Assembly (NCBI GenBank): GCA_025454925.1
Contig: JALONM010000016.1
Span: 1 to 64,000, forward strand
Length of the DNA: 64,000 bases
Source: Cytophagaceae bacterium
GTDB lineage: Bacteria; Bacteroidota; Bacteroidia; Cytophagales; Cytophagaceae
Direction of reading: 5' to 3'
Part shown: piece by piece, positions 46,222-54,802 of the stretch
How positions within the stretch are numbered: position 1 is the first letter of the stretch
How the letters are laid out: each line of letters starts with the position of its first letter
Notes under the pieces: model-generated
What the model was told of the DNA's origin: nothing
The model's input: only the letters and a program-made list of their open reading frames with translations
Databases searched by the model: none
Position numbers and translations under genes: made by a program

Positions 46222-47222
46222 AAGTAGTTGTAAAAGACTTTTTGAACGTACGTGTTGGCGCGCCTCAGTTGGATGCGCCTTGTTACCAATACCTCGCTCC
46301 GGGAAGTGAAATTGAGGTACTGGATGAACTGGTAAGCGGACATGCGTACGAAGGAATTTCTACCTGGCTGGTTGATGCAGCGCGCAACTATTACTGGTCG
46401 GGTGGTGTGCATCCCTTTCAAATCCCACTTCCACAGAGAGTTCCGGAGGCTCGTTCCTGGGAAGAAGCAGTCAATACATATCCGGGGAAAGGCACCTCGG
46501 TAGGCGTTGCGATTTTAGACTCAGGAGTGTATTTACCTCATGCCGTAATTGGTCCGAGAATAAAATATTTTGAAAGCTTCCTGTATGGTAATTCTAAAAC
46601 GATTCTTTCATCGCATGGACATCGCGTCGCAGGAATTTTGGGTGCAGAAAAAGATCCGGTGCGCAATCAATCGGATTTGTTTATGTTCCTTGTCAGCAAA
46701 GACGTGCATGTAGATTCGTATGCGGTAGAACTGGCCTTGCTGGAAATTGATGCCAAACCCCAATTATTTCCTGGCCTTCGGCTTATCAATCTTAGTTTAG
46801 AAATACAGCCTTCATACGTGGCCCGCCTGCAGCCAATCATAGACAAGCTTTATGCGAAGGGAATTCTCCTCGTAGTAGCCGCCGGGCAAGATGGCGCGCC
46901 TACTGTCATGTATTCCCTTAAAAACGTGGTTAAAGTGGCTACCTTTGATCCTTCCAATACCGCCACGTATCGAAGGCATGGCTTTCCCCTGAAGGATTGT
47001 ATTTATTTTCTCAACTATCCCATTCCAACCTTCGGAAAAACCGATACGCAGCCCGATTCCAGCATTCAGGACGATAGCGCCTATTGTGCTTTCATGACTT
47101 CATTGTTGGCCAGACGTCTTGAACTTTCTTCCAACGAAAACCTGTTCGACTATACACGTCACATTTCTTCCCCTATACGTTCAGTTTCTGAAGTACACCC
47201 ATTTACTCCTTACCTAATATGA
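46218..47222 (+). CDS. Cassette gene 2: SH3-like plus divergent subtilisin (S8) fold protein
   Basis: A 334-residue protein with no signal peptide, so probably cytoplasmic. Residues 1-66 resemble a bacterial SH3 module (NVRVGAPQLDAP, ending NYYWSGGVHPF). Residues about 85-300 follow the S8 protease order. The catalytic Asp is Asp101 in VGVAILDSGV, the catalytic His is His133 in SSHGHRVAGILGA, and the likely Ser is Ser287 in DDSAYCAFMTSLLAR. Two key positions are unusual. The oxyanion-hole Asn of the AAGN motif is Gln224 (LLVVAAGQDG), and the GTS preceding the Ser is DDS. The enzyme may be weakly active, specialised or a binding protein. It overlaps gene 1 and gene 3 by 4 bp each. Confidence 0.8.
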   Translation: MKVVVKDFLNVRVGAPQLDAPCYQYLAPGSEIEVLDELVSGHAYEGISTWLVDAARNYYWSGGVHPFQIPLPQRVPEARSWEEAVNTYPGKGTSVGVAILDSGVYLPHAVIGPRIKYFESFLYGNSKTILSSHGHRVAGILGAEKDPVRNQSDLFMFLVSKDVHVDSYAVELALLEIDAKPQLFPGLRLINLSLEIQPSYVARLQPIIDKLYAKGILLVVAAGQDGAPTVMYSLKNVVKVATFDPSNTATYRRHGFPLKDCIYFLNYPIPTFGKTDTQPDSSIQDDSAYCAFMTSLLARRLELSSNENLFDYTRHISSPIRSVSEVHPFTPYLI

Positions 47223-49369
47223 AAAACATCTACGTATTTTTTTGCTTCATCCCCGGGTTCCTGCTGGCCCAGTCGCCATCGCTTTGGCAAGATGCCCTGG
47301 CCTTAAAAAAGATGGTTACTCTATACGACAGAGGTAATCAAAAATACCAGGTGGCCATCACCAAAGAAAATGTGCAAGCCTGCACAGAAATTTCTTCGCG
47401 TTATGGATTTATTCCCACCAACAATACAGCCTCTCTTCCAGCAGATTTACTCAGCTTTTGGGAAAAGAATGAATTTTTTCAGATTGCCAGTATCGTGCAA
47501 TCATCGGATGAATTGAAAGAGGTAAAGTTTAATAAGAACGACATTCAGAATTTTTGGAAAGAAAATTCCGGAGGTTTCAAAGCACAGAATCTTGCCGACG
47601 GCCTGGCGAAATTTTTGGTGGAACGCACCAAACAAGAACTCACCATATATTTCTTTCAGAAATTTAAAAGTGATTTAAATAAGTACGATGAATTGTCGAA
47701 ACTTTTCCCCGCAACCTGGTTGGTACTATCCACTATTGGCGAAGATATTTATTTGTTTGAAGCATACCTCAATACCTTGCGCGAAGCCTTTGCCAAGGAC
47801 ATGATAGGCTTTTACGAAAACTTTACACGCTTCCTCGAACACCCCCGTGTGCAGGGATATTTTGCCAACAGGCCTGAGTTTAAAGCCGTACTTACCACGT
47901 CCATGTATCTGATTAAGAATTTTTCGGAAGGCAGACATCCGGGTCTCATCCTAGAGGAATTTGACACGAATACCCTGAGTTCTTTCTCCAATCTGAAAAA
48001 CGCAATGAGCCTGATTCAACTCTTGTCTACTTCCCTAAAATCTGGCGGAGAATACTATTGGATTGCAAAAGAAGAGTGGACTCAGCTTCAAAACAACGAT
48101 ACCCTATCGTTTATTTATTTGGGATTGTTGTATAAAAACGCAGAAGAAATTTCGTTTTCAACGCCACAAAAGCAAGTAAAAGTTACCGATTGGTTGAAAA
48201 CTGCAAAGAAAAGTAATCTACGCATTCGTGAAACACTTGTCTTTTTGCAATCGTTGCTATCTCAAGCTAAGCAAATCAATACTCGCCTGGTAGCCTTGCA
48301 GCAAAGCGAAGCCAAGGGACAACAGTTTCCCCAAATCATCGATGCCTTTCTGGAATTTATTTCTATTTCATCAGGATTTCTGGAACTCAGCTATGTAGAT
48401 TTGGGAGAGGAGGAGACAAAATTGAAGACCCAAGTCCAGGATTTATTAAGCAACGGAACCTTGTCCAGAAATTTATTGTCGGATATCCAGTTGGGTAATT
48501 ATGGTAGTGCAGTCATCAGTGCCGTACATATTCTCAATGCTTGCAAGCCTGGCGCAGTGTCGGAAGGTATGGAGGATAAACTAAAAGCATTTGTGGAGGA
48601 ATTAAATAAAGATAAATCCAAAAAAGAAAAATGGAAGCTCAAAGATTTTGTAGCAGAGTTGAGCCTGGCCAAATTAGATTCTATAGCCAATAAATATCCG
48701 GCGTTGAAATCGAAAGCGGAAGAAATAGCACGGTATCACCTGTCTTCTCAATTGGAATTGCTGAAAGGACTGTTGTTGCGCTATGGCACCTTTGCGTCGA
48801 TGATGGCGCAGGCTAAAAATTCGGAAGATGTTAAAAACGCCATTGCCACCATTGCCTTACCCGCCGGAAGCTCGCTTATAAAGCGCGAAACACGCATGAA
48901 CGTAGCCCTCAATGCTTATGTGGGCTTGTTTACAGGCAATGAAAACATTATCGGAATTGGTAAAGAAAAATGGTTTAATTCGTTTGGAGTGACAGCTCCC
49001 GTCGGAATTACCCTGAGCAAAGGCCATTCGGTTTTCTTTATTGCAGGAACAAAAAAGGGATGGTCGAGCAGTTTGTTTATTTCCGCTATCGATATCGGAA
49101 CGCTGGTGTCGTATCGGTTTAAGAACAGCACCACCACACAGTTGCCAGAGTTGGAATGGAAGCATATTCTTTCTCCTGGATTATTTTATTCATTGGGCAT
49201 TCCTAAAAGTCCCTTGTCCATTACCGTTGGTACGCAAATCGGACCGAACCTGCGAGGTATTACCTCCGGGGCGGCGGATTTATCAGATGCCATGTACGTG
49301 CGCACCAGCATAGCCTTGTGCGTAGATATTCCGTTGCTCAATTTTTACAACCGCACCGAACGCAAGTAG
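47219..49369 (+). CDS. Cassette gene 3: large exported protein with barrel-like C-terminus, unknown
   Basis: A 716-residue protein. The signal peptide ends near FLLA-QS (residue 17). Residues about 40-540 are mostly alpha-helical with Leu/Lys/Glu-rich stretches (FPATWLVLSTIGEDIYLFEA, VQDLLSNGTLSRNLLSDIQL) and no recognised domain. Residues about 560-716 turn beta-rich with alternating hydrophobic strands (NVALNAYVGLFTGNENI, GITLSKGHSVFFIAG, PLSITVGTQIGPNL), which could be a small outer-membrane barrel or a beta domain. The export signal and the lack of a sorting domain suggest a periplasmic or outer-membrane location. It begins inside the stop of gene 2 (ATGA). Confidence 0.7.
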   Translation: MKNIYVFFCFIPGFLLAQSPSLWQDALALKKMVTLYDRGNQKYQVAITKENVQACTEISSRYGFIPTNNTASLPADLLSFWEKNEFFQIASIVQSSDELKEVKFNKNDIQNFWKENSGGFKAQNLADGLAKFLVERTKQELTIYFFQKFKSDLNKYDELSKLFPATWLVLSTIGEDIYLFEAYLNTLREAFAKDMIGFYENFTRFLEHPRVQGYFANRPEFKAVLTTSMYLIKNFSEGRHPGLILEEFDTNTLSSFSNLKNAMSLIQLLSTSLKSGGEYYWIAKEEWTQLQNNDTLSFIYLGLLYKNAEEISFSTPQKQVKVTDWLKTAKKSNLRIRETLVFLQSLLSQAKQINTRLVALQQSEAKGQQFPQIIDAFLEFISISSGFLELSYVDLGEEETKLKTQVQDLLSNGTLSRNLLSDIQLGNYGSAVISAVHILNACKPGAVSEGMEDKLKAFVEELNKDKSKKEKWKLKDFVAELSLAKLDSIANKYPALKSKAEEIARYHLSSQLELLKGLLLRYGTFASMMAQAKNSEDVKNAIATIALPAGSSLIKRETRMNVALNAYVGLFTGNENIIGIGKEKWFNSFGVTAPVGITLSKGHSVFFIAGTKKGWSSSLFISAIDIGTLVSYRFKNSTTTQLPELEWKHILSPGLFYSLGIPKSPLSITVGTQIGPNLRGITSGAADLSDAMYVRTSIALCVDIPLLNFYNRTERK

Positions 49370-49490
49370 GAGGCCTCTAACAGGAAATGAATAGTTGAAT
49401 GGGATGCAGATGGTAAGCAAGACCTCTTGAAGTATGGAAAATTAGTTAATATTGCATTCGCGTGCAGATCCTAAACAGGCAATAGAGAAG

Positions 49491-50516
49491 ATGGATTTTA
49501 TTTTGACATTTATTCGGGAAAACTACCTCACCGTCATGATCGCCGGATCGATGCTGGGCATAGGTCTGTTGTTTGAAATTCTTATTTTCCCACGGCTGCG
49601 AAAATATGTATTACAAAAAGATCCCGAGCATGGCAAAGTAATTATGGGTTCGTTGCGGGGCATCTCTTTTACCATCGCCTTGGGCATAGGGATTTTAATT
49701 CTCATTAACCGATTGGAATTGGAGCCTCCCTACGGAATATACATCCGGAATAGTTTATGGGTAGTACTGGTGCTCCTGGTCACCTGGCTGGTGGCCCGCA
49801 TCGTAGGCCGTCTGATCAACACCACTACCGACCGCGATAATTCCGGATTTTCCGGAGCTACCATTTTTGAAAATGTGTTTAAAATCGTTACCTATTCCCT
49901 GGGAGTATTAGTAGCCATGCAGGTCATAGGGATTCCGATTGCGCCGATCATCACCGCGTTGGGCGTGGGTGGTTTGGCGGTGGCACTGGCCCTGCAGGAT
50001 ACGCTTTCCAATTTGTTTTCTGGCTTGAACATCATTGCCTCCAAGAAAATTCGCCCGGGAGATTTTATCAGGCTCCAATCCGGGGAAGAAGGTTTTGTAG
50101 AAGACATCAACTGGCGTACAACTACGCTGAGAGAAACAGCCGACAATATTGTAGTTATTCCCAATTCCAAATTGGCCAGCGCCATTCATAAAAATTATAA
50201 CCTCCCCGACAACGAAGTGATGGTAGGGATTACCGCCATGGTGGACTATCAGAACGATATAGAAAAAATAGAACAACTGGCAGTGCAACAAATGCAAGCT
50301 TGTATTGACCAGTTAGATTTTTGCGTTAAAAATCAACAACCGGCTTTTCGCTGGCAACAGTTTAACGATAATGGATTGCAGTTTTCGGTTTTTCTTAAAG
50401 TAACCGACTACAGCTTGTACGGAATTTTGAGGCATGAATTCATGCGACGCTTTCTTATTGCATGCCATCAGCAACATGTGCGTTTGCCAAGATTTACAGT
50501 GGATAATGCTCGTTAA
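49491..50516 (+). CDS. MscS-family mechanosensitive channel
   Basis: About 341 residues from the ATG at 49491 (preceded by AGAGAAG); a TTG 13 codons upstream is less likely. Inner-membrane small-conductance channel family that releases solutes under tension. Three N-terminal hydrophobic segments lie at about 9-30, 55-80 and 92-110, then a pore helix with the family pattern ALGVGGLAVALALQDTLSN. The beta domain follows with KIRPGDFIRLQSGEEGFVED, then INWRTTTLRE and IPNSKLASAIHKNYN. The C-terminal alpha/beta part is short. Length is near that of E. coli MscS (286) plus an N-terminal extension. It stands alone as a transcription unit. Confidence 0.9.
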   Translation: MDFILTFIRENYLTVMIAGSMLGIGLLFEILIFPRLRKYVLQKDPEHGKVIMGSLRGISFTIALGIGILILINRLELEPPYGIYIRNSLWVVLVLLVTWLVARIVGRLINTTTDRDNSGFSGATIFENVFKIVTYSLGVLVAMQVIGIPIAPIITALGVGGLAVALALQDTLSNLFSGLNIIASKKIRPGDFIRLQSGEEGFVEDINWRTTTLRETADNIVVIPNSKLASAIHKNYNLPDNEVMVGITAMVDYQNDIEKIEQLAVQQMQACIDQLDFCVKNQQPAFRWQQFNDNGLQFSVFLKVTDYSLYGILRHEFMRRFLIACHQQHVRLPRFTVDNAR

Positions 50517-50582
50517 ATCGGGTTATGCAGCTATCGCTTTCCTTACTAATGAATTTGGATTCGGAGTAATACCGATGAATAT

Positions 50583-50713
50583 GGGGCGTGTCCCTTGTGG
50601 TGGCGCCTGCGGCCTGGCGCTATACGCGCCACCACTGCGGGCCGGGCTATACGCTTGTACTCCTCGTGGCACCTGCCGGCACCACTGCGGGGTACCGCTT
50701 CTATCCCTCACGC
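50583..50713 (-). repeat. Family A repeat, copy A6
   Basis: Reverse-orientation copy from GGGCGTGTCCC to CTATCCCTCACGC, with CGGGCTATACGC inside. It has a long hairpin GTGGTGGCGC with GCGCCACCAC and a smaller one formed by GTGGCACC-like bases. Between the convergent mscS and glyS genes. Confidence 0.8.
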
Positions 50714-50734
50714 AAATGACAGCCTTGTAAATTA

Positions 50735-50912
50735 CATCATAGAAGCGAAACTCATACGTCCCAAAGTCCTTGGATCGCAGAGCCATGGCCGGCAATTCCG
50801 ACTTAGAAAATCATGTGCTTAGAAAAGAATTTCTTCTATTCGATTCCTTCTGAAGCCCTTGATTTTATTAGTCGTTTGTCAATAGAAGAATTTCTATTGA
50901 CAAATTAGGGTT
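50735..50912 (+). repeat. Family B repeat, copy B4
   Basis: The start is eroded (ATCATAGAAGCGAAACTCAT), but from GGCCGGCAATTCCGACTTAG onward it is nearly identical to B5 over more than 110 bp. The tail hairpin is perfect (TTTGTCAATAG with CTATTGACAAA). It is joined directly to B5 in tandem. Confidence 0.85.
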
Positions 50913-51102
50913 AAACCGGCTTTTCTCAATAGAAGCGAAGCGCACTATTGAGAAAGCTCATGGATCGTAGATCCATGGCCGGTAATCCCGACTTAGAAAA
51001 TCATGTACTTAGAAAAGAATTTCTTCTATTCAATTCCTTCTGAAGCCCTTGATTTTATTAGTCGTTTGTCAATAGAAGAATTTCTATTGACAAATTAGGG
51101 TT
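50913..51102 (+). repeat. Family B repeat, copy B5
   Basis: Full-length copy with all four hairpins. The first is TTTCTCAATAG with CTATTGAGAAA, in which the C-G pair of B1 and B2 (TCCATAG with CTATGGA) has become an A-T pair on both arms. It follows B4 head-to-tail with a 190-bp period. Confidence 0.9.
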
Positions 51103-51134
51103 GAAGAATTTATAGGAAGAAATTGGAGAGTAAC

Positions 51135-51170
51135 AAAAAAGACCTTGAAGTATTTTCTCCAAGGTCTTTT
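51135..51170 (-). terminator. Terminator of glyS
   Basis: Perfect 11-bp stem (AAAAGACCTTG with CAAGGTCTTTT, 12-nt loop), followed on the minus strand by a run of T residues. Confidence 0.8.
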
Positions 51171-51191
51171 ATTGTTGCTCGAGTACGTCGA

Positions 51192-52673
51192 TTATATTTT
51201 TTCCAGGATGGTGCGGAAACTTACCTCTTTGCGAATTTTAAGTCGTAACTCTTCGATCTTCACGCGCTCTTGTAAAGTAGTGTCCCGGTGACGAATGGTT
51301 ACCGTATCATCCTCCAAGGACTGGTGATCCACCGCAATGCAGAAGGGAGTGCCGATTACATCCTGACGTGAATAGCGTTTCCCGATAGAATCCTTTTCTT
51401 CGTACACGACATTCATATCCATTTTCAGGTCGTTGAAAATTTTCAAGGCTTTTTCAGGTAATCCGTCTTTTTTGGTAATGGGCAGAATGGCCGCCTTCAC
51501 CGGAGCCAGGGCCGGATGTAGTTTTAAATACACGCGTTCTTTTCTGTCTTCACCTTCGCCGGTCACCTCTTCCGTATAAGCATTGCAAAGCAAAGCAAGG
51601 AAAGTACGATCAGCGCCTACTGAAGTTTCCACTACATACGGAACGTAATTTTTATTCAGTTCAGGATCGAAGTATTGTAATTTTTTCTTTGAGAATTTTT
51701 CGTGATTTCCTAAGTCGAAATCTGTTCTAGAGTGAATACCTTCAATTTCTTTGAATCCAAAAGGAAATTGAAATTCGATGTCCACGGCTGCGTTGGCATA
51801 ATGTGCCAGCTTCTCATGTGGCTTATAGCGCAGTTTCTCGGCCGGTAGTCCAATGGCTTTGTGCCAGCGCAATCTTTTTTCTTTCCACTCATCGTACCAT
51901 TTCATTTCCGAACCTGGCTGAATGAAGAATTGCATCTCCATTTGTTCAAATTCGCGCATGCGGAAGGTAAACTGACGGGCTACTATTTCGTTCCGGAAAG
52001 CTTTACCAATTTGGGCAATGCCAAAAGGTACTTTCATGCGTCCGGTTTTTTGTACGTTCAGGTAGTTGACAAAAATACCCTGGGCCGTTTCAGGACGCAG
52101 GTAAATGGTATTGGCTTCGTCGGCTACAGAACCCACCTGGGTAGAGAACATCAGGTTAAACTGACGCACTTCGGTCCAGTTGGCGGTACCGCTGATGGGA
52201 CAAGTAATTTTTTCGCGCACAATTAAATCGTAAACGCCCTTCAGATCGTTGGCTTCGAGTAAGCGGGCCAATTCTTTTTCCAGCGCATCGCCTTTGTCTT
52301 TTTGGCCAGCCGCGGCAAGGGCTGCAGAGCGCTCTTCTACCAGCACATCCGCACGATATCTTTTTTTGGAATCCTTGTTGTCGATCATCGGGTCGTTAAA
52401 TCCATCCACGTGACCGCTGGCTTTCCAGGTAGTAGGATGCATGAAGATAGCTGCATCCACCCCTACAATATTATCATTCAGCTGCACCATGGCTTTCCAC
52501 CAGGCCTGCTTCAAATTATTTTTTAATTCAACACCGTTTTGTCCGTAATCATACACAGCCTGTAAGCCATCGTAAATTTCACTGGATGGGAATACAAATC
52601 CATATTCTTTAGCATGCGAAACTACTTTCTTAAAAATCGCATCGTCAACCGGAGCAGTAACTTTATTTTCCAT
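51192..52673 (-). CDS. glyS: Glycyl-tRNA synthetase (single-chain type)
   Basis: About 493 residues from the ATG at 52673 (MENKVTAPVDD); an upstream TTG lies inside the promoter and is rejected. Cytoplasmic class II synthetase, homodimeric type, charging tRNA-Gly. Visible elements: the N-terminal VSHAKEYGFVFPSSEIYDGL, then GVELKNNLKQAWWKAMVQ. The motif 2 region is TIYLRPETAQGIFVNYLN, with IAQIGKAFRNEIVARQFTFR. The motif 3 region is YVVETSVGADRTFLALL. The anticodon-binding domain runs from HPALAPVKAAILPI onward. This is the eukaryote-type alpha2 enzyme and not the alpha2beta2 form. Its promoter almost touches the ATG. Confidence 0.95.
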   Translation of the reverse strand: MENKVTAPVDDAIFKKVVSHAKEYGFVFPSSEIYDGLQAVYDYGQNGVELKNNLKQAWWKAMVQLNDNIVGVDAAIFMHPTTWKASGHVDGFNDPMIDNKDSKKRYRADVLVEERSAALAAAGQKDKGDALEKELARLLEANDLKGVYDLIVREKITCPISGTANWTEVRQFNLMFSTQVGSVADEANTIYLRPETAQGIFVNYLNVQKTGRMKVPFGIAQIGKAFRNEIVARQFTFRMREFEQMEMQFFIQPGSEMKWYDEWKEKRLRWHKAIGLPAEKLRYKPHEKLAHYANAAVDIEFQFPFGFKEIEGIHSRTDFDLGNHEKFSKKKLQYFDPELNKNYVPYVVETSVGADRTFLALLCNAYTEEVTGEGEDRKERVYLKLHPALAPVKAAILPITKKDGLPEKALKIFNDLKMDMNVVYEEKDSIGKRYSRQDVIGTPFCIAVDHQSLEDDTVTIRHRDTTLQERVKIEELRLKIRKEVSFRTILEKI

Positions 52674-52679
52674 AAGGGG

Positions 52680-52710
52680 CAAAGATAAACTGAAATATCC
52701 AAGTTCCAAA
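52680..52710 (-). promoter_or_regulatory. Promoter of glyS
   Basis: On the minus strand TTTG (52710-52707), exactly 19 nt, then TATCTTTG (52687-52680): a perfect Bacteroidota promoter. Transcription should start within a few bases of the ATG at 52673, so the mRNA would be leaderless or nearly so. Confidence 0.65.
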
Positions 52711-52796
52711 GGGCAGGAATTACCGCTGCGCAGATTGCAGTCTTTTTGCCATGGTAAATGGACGAGTTGCCCAAGCTTAGTATTATAAATAGATGC

Positions 52797-54392
52797 TTAC
52801 TTAACTAGAATAAGTTTTTCGCTTTTGATGGTGTTCCCATCTTTTTTGAAGGTGAGCTGATATATTCCATTAGGAAGATTTTCAGCATCATACGTATACT
52901 TTCCTTCGAGACGACAAGAAGTACATTTTTTTAACACACTCTTTTCCTGACCCAAAAGATCGACAATCGTCACCTCGATGTTTCCTTCCATGCTTTCCGA
53001 AAATTCGATATGCAATTCAGTAGCAACTGGGTTTGGAAAGGCAATAATTCCAGAGAGCCCTTCATTATCCGCTATACTTTTATTCTCAGTTGTGTAGTCG
53101 CGTTGGAACCTCAATGAAACAGCGGTGCTAGTGGTAAGATTAGGACTTGTAAATTCTACTTTGTTTCCACCAACACAATTGCAAGTAACTCCAGTATATT
53201 GAATGTAAAATTTTGTGGGTCCATTGATGGATCCTGTGTTTGGGTCATATGGAAGTATAATGTCGTTATAGCTGAAGCTCTCTTTGGTAAGAGAGATTTT
53301 AAAAGGCCCATAGTTGTTTCCAAGTGATACTTTCAAGTCTCCCATCAGTTCTGTGGCGGTAACAGTAAATGAATCAATTTTAATTTGTTCTCCCGGTAAA
53401 ATGTAATTTGGGAAACTAGCTGTATCGGTGTTAACCTGGGGTTTGCGGATGACAGCAGATATGGGAACAGTCAGTGATTTTGTAGTTCCGCTGGAGGTAC
53501 TTTGCATGGTATAAGTAATTTCTCCACTATAGGTGCCAGAATTGGTATAATTTAAACGAACATAGTAAGATGTATCAATAGAACTACAGCCTGTACTATT
53601 GATCGTAATAGAACTGGAAAAATCAGATTCATCTTTGGCAAATGTGTAAGCTGGATTCGTAGAGGTGATTACAACCGGGGCAATTGCATTCTCAACATGC
53701 AGGGATAAATAAGCGCTGATGTAATTCCCAAATCGTTGTATTCCAAAGTCAATCGAATTGCCGCTAGGATAGCTGGTTGTAATGATTGGCTGACCTTCGG
53801 AAGCATAGGCAGAACCTGCAATAATTTGATGTATTCTTAACTTTGTATCCGTAAGAGCAGGTATTTTGAAAATCAAGTTGTCCCAGATTGTCCCAGCACC
53901 CATACTAAAATCGTATTCAAATGTTTGCGGTTCAGTGGTAACCGACAAATTCTTTTCCGTGTGAAGTAAAGCACTCCCATTAGCAACGGCAACCGTAACG
54001 GTAGCATGGGTGGAGGCTGAAAGAACGATGCGTACTATTCTATTGCTACTGGGCGATGCACCAGTATTAATAGAAGAAATAAAACCTGCGTAAGAGTTTA
54101 ATTGAAATTTTAAGGAAGCATCTGTGGCATCTGCATTCGTCCAATCTACTTCAAACACATTGGGTGATGCTTCCGATGAAAATGCAGGAGCTGTGGTGCC
54201 TGTACCTTTGGAACCTATCCATTTGTATCCTTCATAGTTGCTGCCGGGATTTCCATAAATGGAACCGCACATATTATATATAAATCCTGTTTTGGGTGTA
54301 CCGACAATAGGATATTGAATGTAGCCAGGATGTTGACAAACAACGTATAATGGAAGGCCAAGAAAACAGAGAAGAAGAGTGAAATTTTTCAT
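52797..54392 (-). CDS. T9SS type A sorting domain protein, unknown function
   Basis: About 531 residues from the ATG at 54392, which gives a clean signal peptide (MKNFTLLLCFLGLPLYVVC-Q). The mature part is beta-rich, with a possible carbohydrate-binding or Ig-like fold and Ser/Thr/Asn-rich strands. The last 80 residues form a type IX sorting domain: IAFPNPVATELHIEFSESM, VTIVDLLGQEKSVL, LPNGIYQLTFKKDG and the ending KLILVK. It would cross the outer membrane through SprA, with the domain removed and the protein attached to or released from the surface. Catalytic residues are not evident. It is separated from the atp genes by a strong terminator. Confidence 0.85.
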   Translation of the reverse strand: MKNFTLLLCFLGLPLYVVCQHPGYIQYPIVGTPKTGFIYNMCGSIYGNPGSNYEGYKWIGSKGTGTTAPAFSSEASPNVFEVDWTNADATDASLKFQLNSYAGFISSINTGASPSSNRIVRIVLSASTHATVTVAVANGSALLHTEKNLSVTTEPQTFEYDFSMGAGTIWDNLIFKIPALTDTKLRIHQIIAGSAYASEGQPIITTSYPSGNSIDFGIQRFGNYISAYLSLHVENAIAPVVITSTNPAYTFAKDESDFSSSITINSTGCSSIDTSYYVRLNYTNSGTYSGEITYTMQSTSSGTTKSLTVPISAVIRKPQVNTDTASFPNYILPGEQIKIDSFTVTATELMGDLKVSLGNNYGPFKISLTKESFSYNDIILPYDPNTGSINGPTKFYIQYTGVTCNCVGGNKVEFTSPNLTTSTAVSLRFQRDYTTENKSIADNEGLSGIIAFPNPVATELHIEFSESMEGNIEVTIVDLLGQEKSVLKKCTSCRLEGKYTYDAENLPNGIYQLTFKKDGNTIKSEKLILVK

Positions 54393-54485
54393 AACTAAGT
54401 AAACGTTGGAGGTATTGTAAAATGACCCAATAAAAATAAGGCTACTTTTTATAGGATTCAATTTTATTAATTGACAAGCCTGAAA

Positions 54486-54518
54486 CGAAAAAAGCCACTG
54501 ATACAGTGGCTTTTTTCG
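54486..54518 (-). terminator. Terminator of atpD-atpC
   Basis: Perfect 15-bp stem with a 3-nt ATA loop, CGAAAAAAGCCACTG with CAGTGGCTTTTTTCG. T-rich on both strands. Confidence 0.9.
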
Positions 54519-54536
54519 AATAGTTGTATAAGAACT

Positions 54537-54785
54537 TTACTTCAGGATGGCTTCCGCCAGTACCGACACTTTATTGTTGGATACTTCTACCAAACCTCCA
54601 TCAATCATAAACTTTTGTTCTTCCTTAGCAGATTTTCTAACGGTAACCAGCCCACGCTGTAAATTACTTACGAGGGCGGCGTGTCCGCCGAGTACTTCAA
54701 ACAAACCATTCACTCCAGGAAGGTTAACTGAATATACCTCGCCGCTGAAAACTTTTTCGTCAGGAGTAAGAATTTCTAGAATCAT
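54537..54785 (-). CDS. atpC: F-type ATP synthase epsilon subunit (short form)
   Basis: An 82-residue subunit of the F1 central stalk, covering only the N-terminal beta-sandwich domain: MILEILTPDEKVFSGEVYSV, PGVNGLFEVLGGHAALVSNL, GGLVEVSNNKVSVLAE. The C-terminal helical pair that inhibits ATP hydrolysis in E. coli is absent, which is usual in this phylum as I recall. It follows atpD by 53 bp in the same transcript, with the other subunits elsewhere in the genome. Confidence 0.93.
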   Translation of the reverse strand: MILEILTPDEKVFSGEVYSVNLPGVNGLFEVLGGHAALVSNLQRGLVTVRKSAKEEQKFMIDGGLVEVSNNKVSVLAEAILK

Positions 54786-54802
54786 ACCTACAAGTGTTGT
54801 AT

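Noticed and set aside
50434-50822. Open frames of 75-98 codons near the end of mscS
   Set aside because: They cover repeat A6 and the mscS tail in another frame, and the product mirrors repeat composition.
50735-51102. Tandem repeats considered as a CRISPR array
   Set aside because: The unit is about 190 bp, only two copies are present, there are no spacers of uniform length and no cas genes.
52797-54392. Lipoprotein interpretation of the signal ending YVVCQ
   Set aside because: The residue before Cys is Val, which does not fit a lipobox, so ordinary signal peptidase cleavage is more likely.
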